From the NCBI GenBank assembly GCA_039199225.1, contig JBCCSZ010000209.1, forward strand, positions 1 through 14,202: 14,202 nucleotides of DNA, read 5' to 3'. This document shows, piece after piece, positions 1 through 6,802 of this stretch. Made by a program: the position numbers and the translations under genes. Numbering within the stretch: position 1 is the stretch's first letter; each line of letters starts with the position of its first letter. The notes beneath the pieces were generated by a model. It was not told the DNA's origin. It did no database searches and was given only the letters and a program-made list of their open reading frames with translations. The DNA is from JBCCSZ01 sp039199225 (GTDB lineage Bacteria; Bacteroidota; Bacteroidia; Chitinophagales; Saprospiraceae).

Positions 1-567
1 CCTTTGACACCGACCTTTGAAGTTTCCGAAGAAGATGGCATCGTAGAAATTACGGTTGACGATCCGGAAGAATATGGGGCGTACTGCCTGGGTGTTCGGA
101 CCAATCGCACGGATTTCGATACAATCATCCACTTTTCGGGAGCGACTTTGACCTACCTTCCAGAGGCTACCGGGCGTCTTTATTTCTCCATTGCTTCGGT
201 TGATGAGTTGGGGGTAGAAAGCTGCTTCTCTGAAGAAATTCTGGAACGCATCACTACCTTAGATGTGGAAGAGCCCGAAGCACCAAAGCGCAACAAGATG
301 GTGGAACTGATGCAGAACCGTCCCAATCCATTTGATGAAGCTACTTACATCGATTTTTGGGTGGCGGATAATATTGACTATGAACAAGCCTTCTTGATTG
401 TTTCCGATTTGGCGGGCCGGCAGTTGTTTCGCATCGCTGTTGAGCTGAAGCCTGGGATCAATGAAATTTTATATCATCATGGCTACAATGTGGTAGGGAC
501 TTTTGTGTACAGCATCCACGTAGATGGGAAGGTGTTGGATTCTCGTCAGATGATTTTTGCGAATTAG
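1..567 (+). CDS. Secreted T9SS substrate, C-terminal fragment (Fn3-like domain plus type A sorting domain)
   Basis: This is the 3' end of a gene that enters from the left edge. The frame is open from base 1, so the TTG at base 4 is unlikely to be the true start. The first ~80 residues look like a beta-sandwich (Fn3-like) domain with alternating hydrophobic strands. From about residue 100 comes the sequence LMQNRPNPF, the hallmark opening of a T9SS type A C-terminal sorting domain. It is followed by a strand with DLAGRQLF and a final glycine/tyrosine strand pair ending in VDGKVLDSRQMIFAN. In this family the C-terminal domain directs export across the outer membrane through the Por/Gld secretion system and is normally cleaved on release. 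The catalytic or binding part lies outside the window, so the enzyme class cannot be told. A secreted peptidase or other hydrolase is possible but not shown. Confidence 0.85.
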   Translation, partial: PLTPTFEVSEEDGIVEITVDDPEEYGAYCLGVRTNRTDFDTIIHFSGATLTYLPEATGRLYFSIASVDELGVESCFSEEILERITTLDVEEPEAPKRNKMVELMQNRPNPFDEATYIDFWVADNIDYEQAFLIVSDLAGRQLFRIAVELKPGINEILYHHGYNVVGTFVYSIHVDGKVLDSRQMIFAN

Positions 568-584
568 GGAGGAGGGGGATTTAG

Positions 585-624
585 TGGTTTTGTGATTTGG
601 TGATTTTGTGGTTTTGTGATTTGG
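585..624. repeat. Octamer tandem repeat in convergent intergenic gap
   Basis: Five head-to-tail 8-mers fill the gap between two converging genes: tggttttg, tgatttgg, tgattttg, tggttttg, tgatttgg. Units 1-2 and 4-5 are identical, so a 17-base word starting with the preceding g (584-600) recurs at 608-624 with a 24-base period. The tract is strongly strand-biased (G/T on the plus strand) and is followed by a run of seven G. It is non-coding. Its origin may be slippage or a lineage-specific intergenic repeat family. Confidence 0.8.
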
Positions 625-630
625 GGGGGA

Positions 631-1875
631 CTAGTCTTGGTAGTTGATGTTTTGGAAGCGTTGGAGGTTTGATTTTTGTGATCGGGGGCGTTTTAGTTCG
701 TGTTCATAAAGTAGTTTGCCTAGGTGGATGAAGAAGGGGAGGCCGATGGATTCGTATTGGTATTGGTTGTCGTTGAAGATTTGGTTGTCGTTGACATGGA
801 TGGTTGCGGAGACCATGAATTCTACTTCGTTTTTTAAGTCTAGGATGTAGGCGACATCAGTTAGGTAGCCATAAGCCCAGCCGACTTTGTTGAAGATTCG
901 GATGTGTGGTGGCATTTGTTCTGCTTCGCCTCCGTAGATGAAAAATTTGACATAGCCATCGGCTTTATCGTATTGGGGGCTTTTCGATTCGCGTGGACGC
1001 ATCGAGAGGTATTTGTACAAGAAGTGATAATCCGCTTCTGTTAGATCGAAACGCTTTTCGGGAGCGACGCTCTCTGGAAATAAGACTGCCTTAAGTATAT
1101 CATTGAGGTCTGTCAGTGCGATGAAATTCTTTTGGCTGAAGTCAAAGGCTTGTTCGACTATCTGTCCGCCTTTTTGAAAGCCGAGTCCTTTTTTTTCTCC
1201 TTTTAGTTGGAGGTCTTCAGGGGTTTGGCTGTGGACTTCTCCTTGGTGATACACCATGCGGTCGCCGGCATAGAAGCTCACGGGGTTGGTGTAGCGATTG
1301 GTCTCTGCGTTGAAAGGTACTCCTTCTGCACCGAGGCGATGGACCAAGCGGACATCGGTGTAGCCCTTTTGATGTAGACTGCGGTTGAAATATTCCTGAC
1401 CGAGAAATTCGTACAATCGGTTGTTGGCATCGTTGTCGCTGATGAGAAAAATCTTGCGGATGTATTGCGCAATGCTGGGGAGGCTATCCTCGGCCGTCGT
1501 GTCCATACGTGCAGCCGTCTGTGGAGGATGAGCCGTCTGGTGAAATACCGTGCTGTGCTTGTCGAGTGCTGGAATATTCAGCTGATTGATTTTCTCCAAA
1601 GCCATAAAAGCTGCCGGCATCTTGACCGTACTGGCTGGATAGAAATATTTATTTGGATCGACTCGATAGTGGTAAGGCGTGAAAATACGTTTGTCACCCT
1701 TTTGATCAATCTGTGTGTAGACAATCTGTATTTCGTACTTATCCGGGTGATCCAGCAAATCGCCAAAGCTGTCCTTGTGCACTTGCAAAAAGGACTGTAA
1801 GAAGAGGGTGTCAGCCGTTTGGGCGTGGAGCGATGCTGCCATAAGCAATATGCTTAAGCGCAAAATATTTTTCAT
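631..1875 (-). CDS. Secreted serine hydrolase, class A beta-lactamase-like fold
   Basis: The 414-residue protein starts with a signal peptide (hydrophobic residues 4-16, cleavage likely near HAQ-T at 19-20), so it should act in the periplasm or outside. The active-site set of the penicillin-recognising serine hydrolases is visible: S82-T-V-K85 in YPASTVKMPA, S146-D-N148 in FLISDNDANN, and K330-V-G332 in FNKVGWAYG in place of the usual K-T/S-G. The spacing fits the class A beta-lactamase-like family (beta-lactamase2). It is longer than the ~290 residues of true class A enzymes, with an insert around residues 200-280. I see no clear class A omega-loop E-x-x-L-N motif. It may be a DD-peptidase-like or esterase-like relative, and resistance to beta-lactams should not be assumed. 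It lies downstream of, and on the same strand as, a dipeptide epimerase, but 330 bp away and probably transcribed separately. Confidence 0.85.
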   Translation of the reverse strand: MKNILRLSILLMAASLHAQTADTLFLQSFLQVHKDSFGDLLDHPDKYEIQIVYTQIDQKGDKRIFTPYHYRVDPNKYFYPASTVKMPAAFMALEKINQLNIPALDKHSTVFHQTAHPPQTAARMDTTAEDSLPSIAQYIRKIFLISDNDANNRLYEFLGQEYFNRSLHQKGYTDVRLVHRLGAEGVPFNAETNRYTNPVSFYAGDRMVYHQGEVHSQTPEDLQLKGEKKGLGFQKGGQIVEQAFDFSQKNFIALTDLNDILKAVLFPESVAPEKRFDLTEADYHFLYKYLSMRPRESKSPQYDKADGYVKFFIYGGEAEQMPPHIRIFNKVGWAYGYLTDVAYILDLKNEVEFMVSATIHVNDNQIFNDNQYQYESIGLPFFIHLGKLLYEHELKRPRSQKSNLQRFQNINYQD

Positions 1876-2205
1876 GTAGTACCAGTTTCAGCAATAAAGT
1901 TGTTCGTTCAGTCTACAGTACTTTTGGGTATTGATTTGCCGGTTGGTAACAATCAATTCTTCCATCTGGATAAGCCTTTTCTCGAAAGTATAACCAGCGG
2001 CTAAATTTCAAAAAAACAGCGTTTACCCAGCTGTTAGCAGCTTGGCAGACTTGGTGTCAAATCCCAATTGTACGCTTGGTTGTTTTGAGGTTCGGACGGT
2101 TGAGGGAGTGCCTTGAAGCATCTTTCAAAGGAACTGCAATTTACGAATAGAAATCGAGCTGCCGAAACAATCTGGGAATTACTTATCCGAATTTTTCATA
2201 TAAGT
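1876..2205. other. Intergenic region between two leftward genes
   Basis: About 330 bases separate the serine hydrolase start from the epimerase stop. Apart from the hairpin with a T-run at 2010-2035, no gene is supported. The rightward frame starting at 2113 overlaps the end of the epimerase and lacks any family-like feature. The region should contain the serine hydrolase promoter, but no clean Bacteroidota TAnnTTTG element could be found by eye. Confidence 0.5.
2010..2035 (-). terminator. Candidate intrinsic terminator downstream of the epimerase
   Basis: Read on the minus strand, AACAGC is followed by a 9-base loop and GCTGTT, then a run of further T (seven T in total, including the stem end). 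A 6-bp stem with a T-run is the form of a rho-independent terminator. It lies about 170 bases after the epimerase stop and before the serine hydrolase gene, so it could separate the two transcripts. The stem is short, with only three G-C pairs. Confidence 0.4.
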
Positions 2206-3228
2206 TTACCACTGCCCGATGGGTTGTGCGCCCGTTCCATTTTCATCAGCCAACAAAGTACCTTTGGCGGTTACTTTGGCACCCCGGGCAATGTCCTCTT
2301 TGAGAAATAAAGGGCCGTCCATATCCACATAATCGAGCTGTGGCAAAAGCTGTGCAATGGCGGATATGCCAATGGTAGATTCTGTCATGCAGCCAACCAT
2401 CACTTTGAGCTTTAAGTTGCGAATTTGCTGAATCATTCTTAGGGCCGGACTGAGGCCACCACATTTCATCAGCTTGATATTGATGCCATGAAAGCACTCT
2501 GCGCAGCGGGGGATATCGGCTATCTTGCGGCAACTTTCGTCTGCGATGAGGGGAAGAGCAGAATGCGCATAAAGTTTTGCCATGCCTTGCCAATCGTCGG
2601 CCGCAAGGGGTTGTTCGATGAATTCGACCCCTAGCGCCTTGAGCGCAATGGACTTTTCGATGGCTTCGTCGGCCGACCAAGCGGCATTGGCATCTACAAG
2701 AAATCTGGCGGTCGTTTCCTTCCGTAGGGATTCAACCAGGCCAATGTCGTCTTTGGTTCCCAATTTAATTTTGTAAACCGGCCAGGGTGTTTCAGCCATT
2801 CGCTGGCGCAATACTTCTAGGCTTGCAATACTTAAGGTGTAACAACTGATGGGTTTTCCGGTCCATTCTGTATTCCAAAGTTTGTAAAGTGCCTGCTGTT
2901 GGAGGCGAGCATGCAAATCCCAGCAGGCGACATCGAGGGCGCAAAGGGCAAAGGGGTATTCTGATAAGGCTGTCTGCCATTCTTCCCAACATCTTGCGGG
3001 ATCGTCGGCAGTTTTTGCTTCGATTTGAGGACGAATGGTTTCCAATGCTTTCCGCATCACTTCGATCTCTGTGTTGGGATAGTAAGGGTTGACGGTTGCT
3101 TCCCCATAACCGGAAAGACCATCCTGGCTGAGTTCAACAATGAGGGTTTTTTGGTGGTTGAACGACCTCCTGGAAATCGCAAAGGTGTGCTTAAGGGTGA
3201 GGTCGAAAGTGTGGATGGTTAGTTTCAT
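2206..3228 (-). CDS. Dipeptide epimerase (enolase superfamily, L-Ala-D/L-Glu epimerase type)
   Basis: The 340-residue length and motif order match the muconate-lactonizing/dipeptide epimerase branch of the enolase superfamily. After an N-terminal capping domain with YGEATVNPYY (41-50), the barrel carries the catalytic K153-x-K155 in YKIKLG. Metal ligands follow as D179 in VDAN, E205 in EQP and D230 in ADES. The second catalytic lysine is K252 in INIKLMKCGG. Near the C-terminus is DMDGP (D302, D304), the D-x-D typical of dipeptide epimerases that bind the substrate amino group. The family inverts the second residue of dipeptides such as L-Ala-D-Glu, a step in murein peptide recycling. No signal peptide is present, so it is cytoplasmic. 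All key residues are there, so it is probably active; the exact dipeptide specificity cannot be read from the sequence. Confidence 0.9.
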   Translation of the reverse strand: MKLTIHTFDLTLKHTFAISRRSFNHQKTLIVELSQDGLSGYGEATVNPYYPNTEIEVMRKALETIRPQIEAKTADDPARCWEEWQTALSEYPFALCALDVACWDLHARLQQQALYKLWNTEWTGKPISCYTLSIASLEVLRQRMAETPWPVYKIKLGTKDDIGLVESLRKETTARFLVDANAAWSADEAIEKSIALKALGVEFIEQPLAADDWQGMAKLYAHSALPLIADESCRKIADIPRCAECFHGINIKLMKCGGLSPALRMIQQIRNLKLKVMVGCMTESTIGISAIAQLLPQLDYVDMDGPLFLKEDIARGAKVTAKGTLLADENGTGAQPIGQW

Positions 3229-3477
3229 ACGACTGGTAGGTTTAGTAAGTCGTTTAGGTTATTGTCGGAAAGCAAGGTAGGAATATTTGAAAATAATTTG
3301 TCCAACTGTATCGAATTTACTGACAGACAATATTTGGTAGATACCTTAATTATCACTAGAAATTTTTAGGTAGACTGTATGCAAATTTGATCAAAATGAA
3401 TAACTTTAATAGCGACCTAATCTTTTAACAGCTCAGCAGGATTTATAGAATTTTTTAACGTCAAAATATTTTTAAGT

Positions 3478-4086
3478 ATGAAAATATTGAAAAGTAGTTT
3501 GTGGTTGCTCATCTGCCTAGTCAGCTGTAAAAGTTTATTGGCGCAGGATTCACTGACCTACGAGGTGTTAAAACCCCTGACCTATTCTTTTCAGATAAAA
3601 GACGGTGTGCTTTCTGGCCCTGGAGCGTCTTTTCTGGGCGCTGAGATCAGAAAGGCTCAGTATACTATGCTGGGAGAATACCACGGTTCGAAGCGGATTT
3701 CAGAGTTGACAGAAGCACTTATTCCCGTGATGGACAGTGCAGGATACAAGACGATGGTACTAGAAGTAGGGCCAGCCAGTGCCAAGCTATTGAATGATGC
3801 CATTAAACAGCCTGAGCAGACAACCCAAGTTTTGCATCAGCTCAACGATAAATACGCTTTGGTTGAAGAAGATGGTTATGTCAATACCCCTATTCCCTTT
3901 TTTAGCAATATCGAAGATGCCGCTTTTTTGACGCGGGCTAAAGAACGCGACTGGAATGTCTTGGGCATTGACCAGGAATTTATCTATGGCTTCGCCATGT
4001 TGCTGGATGAAATGTACAAGAACCTTTCCGCTTCATCCCAAAGCAAGCACAAGCAGATTTATGAGGCAGCCAGCGCGATAGTATGA
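3478..4086 (+). CDS. Erythromycin-esterase-like (EreA/ChaN-fold) protein, N-terminal half
   Basis: The 202 residues begin with a signal sequence. Either the lipobox-like LVSC (C17) or cleavage after LLA22-Q is possible, so it is exported, perhaps as a lipoprotein. Residues 62-99 read YTMLGEYHG, then an amphipathic helix and GYKTMVLEVGP. This matches the first conserved block of erythromycin-esterase-type proteins (LGEATHG...FALE), with H69 and E96 as the likely active-site residues; VLGIDQE (161-167) resembles the next block. The frame stops at TGA inside the expected domain. The remaining half, in another frame, starts at the overlapping ATGA. Together they would make ~420 residues, the usual length of the family. 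The function is unknown; macrolide hydrolysis should not be assumed from so distant a match. Confidence 0.65.
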   Translation: MKILKSSLWLLICLVSCKSLLAQDSLTYEVLKPLTYSFQIKDGVLSGPGASFLGAEIRKAQYTMLGEYHGSKRISELTEALIPVMDSAGYKTMVLEVGPASAKLLNDAIKQPEQTTQVLHQLNDKYALVEEDGYVNTPIPFFSNIEDAAFLTRAKERDWNVLGIDQEFIYGFAMLLDEMYKNLSASSQSKHKQIYEAASAIV

Positions 4087-4745
4087 AAATTTATTATCAG
4101 GACGATTTCAAGGATAAAAGGCGTTTTGCCAAAGCAGTGACGGCCTCTACAACGATCGATGAATTTCTGACAAAGATGAGCAGTACTGCAAGCAACTTAC
4201 CCATCATTGATGCTTTTAAAAAGAGCCTTCACATCTATCATCTATATGCCACCAGGCAGTGGTTCGAGAACAACAGTACTAGAATCAAATATATGAAAGC
4301 CATGCTGCATAAGGGATTGACCGATTCGGCATTTGATCTCCAAAAAGATAAGCTGTTCATCAAAATGGGCGGTATTCATCTGGCAAGAGGTTTTTCAAAT
4401 TTGAGCCTTTACGAAGTGGGCAACACCCTTAGCGAACTAGCTGCTTATTATGGCAATTCGACCCTCAACATCAGCTTTGGTAGTCGTTTTTACATGGAAA
4501 ATGATACGCTAGTGGACGAACTTCAGTCTACCAGTAGATATGCTAAGCGATACAAGGACCTCAACCAAATGGGAAAGGCCGACGAATGGGTGGTCATCGA
4601 TTTGAGACCCCTCATCAAAGGCTATTACTACAGACCCAGGAAGTACCTTTTCAATAAGTGGATTGCAGAAAATGTGCAACAATATGATCTATTGATTATC
4701 CCAAAAACGGAGATGGATCCGACGCCCAATTATTCAAGCCAGTAA
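4083..4745 (+). CDS. Erythromycin-esterase-like protein, C-terminal half (separate frame)
   Basis: The 220-residue frame starts at an ATG that overlaps the previous stop (ATGA). It has no signal peptide of its own. Residues 64-75 (NSTRIKYMKAML) resemble the conserved R-x-x-x-M block of erythromycin esterases. KLFIKMGGIHLARGFS (90-105) resembles their second histidine block (vvWAHNxHiarg), giving H99, and is followed by VGNTLSELA. These are the blocks missing from the upstream half, so the two frames look like one protein. On its own this half would stay in the cytoplasm, away from its signal-bearing partner, which makes a frame break or recoding more sensible than two independent proteins. 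The frame is open only from 4065 (TGA at 4062-4064), so any shift must lie at 4065-4086. Confidence 0.6.
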   Translation: MKIYYQDDFKDKRRFAKAVTASTTIDEFLTKMSSTASNLPIIDAFKKSLHIYHLYATRQWFENNSTRIKYMKAMLHKGLTDSAFDLQKDKLFIKMGGIHLARGFSNLSLYEVGNTLSELAAYYGNSTLNISFGSRFYMENDTLVDELQSTSRYAKRYKDLNQMGKADEWVVIDLRPLIKGYYYRPRKYLFNKWIAENVQQYDLLIIPKTEMDPTPNYSSQ

Positions 4746-4813
4746 GGTAGCCAACACTTTTGACTAGATTTTGCTAACTTGCTTTCAACATTCTAAAAGT
4801 AAGTACGAATAAT

Positions 4814-6319
4814 ATGAAACGGTTATTGGGGATCAGTTTTTTGTTACTCCTTGTTTTTGCGGGTTGTAAGTCTGCCCTTTTTTCCAAAAAGGAAGCGGAT
4901 AAAAAGCCCGAAGCATCGCTCACTGACAATCAAGATAACAATTTAGGGCCGAAGGTCACGGATGATGGTAAGATCACTGTGAATGCTCCTTTGACCATGA
5001 CGGTGGAGGAGCGCTTAATGATTGACGAAATCAATCTGGTGCGCAAGGACCCCCAAGCTTACATCCCGAAGGTCAAAGACTACATCCAGTCTGTTCGTAA
5101 AGACCCTTCCGTCAGCGAATCCTACAAACATGAGGAATCGGCCACAGCGCGCGAGCTGATCTTTGAGCTGAGCCGCCTGTCGCCACTGCCAGAACTCAAA
5201 CCGCACGAAGGTTTGTACCAGTGTGGCATCGCCCATGCCATTGATGTACGCAAGCTGGCCAGTATGACTCATGTTGGCTTGGATGGCTCTTATCCCTGGG
5301 ATCGGATTGGCAAAATGACAGACTTGCCGGATGGAAACGAAAACCTGGTTGGCGGTGGAAAAACGATCCGGGAGTCCCTCATCATTTTGTTGGTGGATTC
5401 GGATGTTGCAGGGCGTGGACATCGACTGAATATCCTCAATCCCAAGTGGCGCTATGCTGCAGCGCACAAAGTTGGCATTGTCGGCGGTGTCAACAATTCC
5501 TGGATACAATTATTTGGAACCGAGCCTGCTCCAGAGGAGGAGCCCCTCGCTGCTGATCGCAGCTCTCAGCCTGTCGATCGAACGACAGCCCCCTTACCAA
5601 CGGCTCCCCAAACGACACCGGTACCAGCTGAAAAAACCAAGAAAGCCAAGAAGGAACGAAAGCTATTTGGCAGGCAAAAGAAAGCTGAGAAACCCAAGCC
5701 AACAGCTGGCGGAAATACAACTTCCACCAATGACCCAAGTCCGACCTCCTCCAATATAAGCAACCTTTCCAGTGGGGAGGACTTCTCTTTCATGCGCGCC
5801 GAAGAGAAAAAAATGATTGAAGAAATCAATCTATTGCGCTCCAATCCAAAGGGCTACATCTCCTATGTAAGAGCCTACATCGAAGAATACAAGAAAGCTG
5901 GCTGGGATGAAGCTACGACAAAGGAAGAAATCGAGACAGCTGATGAGTTGATTGCCGAACTGGAAAAGCTTTCTCCTCTTTCCATCCTAAAACCCAACGC
6001 AAAGTTGCATCAAGTGGCTGTTTTGCATGGCAAGGATATGCAGAAAATGGAGCAAGTATCCCACGTCGGAAGTGATGGAATGCATCCCTATCAACGCATC
6101 CGAAAAGCAACTGGACTGAAAGAAGCCAACGAAAATCTGGTGGGTGGTGCAATGAGTGTTCGCGAGTCTGTCATCATGCTGTTGGTCGATTCGGGCATCT
6201 TCAACCGAGGCCATCGTCGGACACTTTTGGAACCAAAATGGGAATATGTGGCCTGTTATAAAGTAGGCGACGTAGGGGCCATGCCCAACACCTGGGTTCA
6301 AAATTTCGCTGGAAAGTAA
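4814..6319 (+). CDS. Lipoprotein with two CAP/SCP domains
   Basis: The 501-residue protein has a lipoprotein signal with lipobox VFAGC (C18). Two copies of a CAP-superfamily (SCP/PR-1-like) domain follow, at about residues 62-235 and 327-499. Each starts with EE..MI.EINL.R..P..YI and carries a TH/SHVG motif (H153; H417), ENLVGG (E176; E440) and RGHR (H203; H467). These are the histidine and glutamate residues that line the CAP cavity. The linker (236-326) is rich in Pro, Thr, Ser and Lys and looks disordered. Bacterial CAP proteins are extracytoplasmic and mostly of unknown function. Both copies keep the cavity residues, and similarity between copies is clear but far from identity, so the duplication is old. 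The gene sits 68 bp after the split erythromycin-esterase-like gene on the same strand. Confidence 0.88.
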   Translation: MKRLLGISFLLLLVFAGCKSALFSKKEADKKPEASLTDNQDNNLGPKVTDDGKITVNAPLTMTVEERLMIDEINLVRKDPQAYIPKVKDYIQSVRKDPSVSESYKHEESATARELIFELSRLSPLPELKPHEGLYQCGIAHAIDVRKLASMTHVGLDGSYPWDRIGKMTDLPDGNENLVGGGKTIRESLIILLVDSDVAGRGHRLNILNPKWRYAAAHKVGIVGGVNNSWIQLFGTEPAPEEEPLAADRSSQPVDRTTAPLPTAPQTTPVPAEKTKKAKKERKLFGRQKKAEKPKPTAGGNTTSTNDPSPTSSNISNLSSGEDFSFMRAEEKKMIEEINLLRSNPKGYISYVRAYIEEYKKAGWDEATTKEEIETADELIAELEKLSPLSILKPNAKLHQVAVLHGKDMQKMEQVSHVGSDGMHPYQRIRKATGLKEANENLVGGAMSVRESVIMLLVDSGIFNRGHRRTLLEPKWEYVACYKVGDVGAMPNTWVQNFAGK

Positions 6320-6802
6320 AATGTTTACGTCCTGTGCTTGGTGGAATTTTGAGAAAAAACAGCTTTCTTGAGGGAATCCACGTTCTACATATTACATTTG
6401 TCTAGTATTCCTTACTGTGAGATAAAGACACACCGCATTACTTCAAACTGCAAATGAAAACAGCCGGGATCGATACCATGTTTAGGGTATTTATCAGGTC
6501 GAAAGGTGATTCACATCCCCGAAAATTTGATTTTTAACATCAAAACAAACATTATTGTAGTACGTATTATTACGAATTATGAATTTTTGTTATTTTCGAC
6601 TTACCTATAAAACTGCATGGTAGAATTAGTTTAACAGAATCTACATCTCTGATTCTCTGAACCTCCTATTTCCTCCTTACTTCCTGGCCTAAATAGTGAA
6701 GCACTATACCGCCCAATAACAACAGAACAGATTGAAATGAATCTGACTGTAAGAGGTATGTATAGTCCCCTTGCGCTGATTCCATTTTTCGTTATTTAAA
6801 CT
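6320..6802. other. Long non-coding leader before the porP operon
   Basis: This 483-base stretch is AT-rich and has no supported reading frame. It holds a candidate promoter element at 6393-6400 and a small inverted repeat, TTTGAT (6526-6531) with ATCAAA (6539-6544) around a 7-base loop, at the start of a very AT-rich tract (6521-6600). It should contain the promoter and perhaps a long untranslated leader for the three-gene operon that follows. I recognise no riboswitch or RNA gene. Confidence 0.5.
6368..6400 (+). promoter_or_regulatory. Candidate Bacteroidota-type promoter
   Basis: TACATTTG at 6393-6400 fits the Bacteroidota -7 consensus TAnnTTTG exactly, with TTG at 6368-6370 in roughly the place of the -33 element (22-base spacing). 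It is about 400 bases before the porP start codon, so it would imply a long leader. A single 8-mer match of this kind can arise by chance. Confidence 0.25.

Noticed and set aside
631..1875. Antibiotic-resistance beta-lactamase
   Set aside because: The fold family fits, but the KVG box, the large insert and the lack of an evident omega-loop motif do not support naming it a resistance gene.
2113..2310. Rightward 65-codon frame overlapping the end of the epimerase gene
   Set aside because: It overlaps a well-supported gene on the other strand, has no recognisable motif, and is short enough to arise by chance.
4065..4086. Programmed -1 slippery heptamer at the split-gene junction
   Set aside because: No X-XXY-YYZ heptamer or obvious downstream structure is visible in the only interval where a shift could occur.
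3478..4745. Macrolide resistance (erythromycin esterase) gene
   Set aside because: Similarity is confined to the general motif layout of the EreA/ChaN-like fold, the gene is split, and an export signal is unlike cytoplasmic Ere enzymes.
6526..6544. Small inverted repeat TTTGAT/ATCAAA as a terminator
   Set aside because: The stem is only six mostly A-T pairs, has no following T-run on the plus strand, and is more than 200 bases after the preceding gene.
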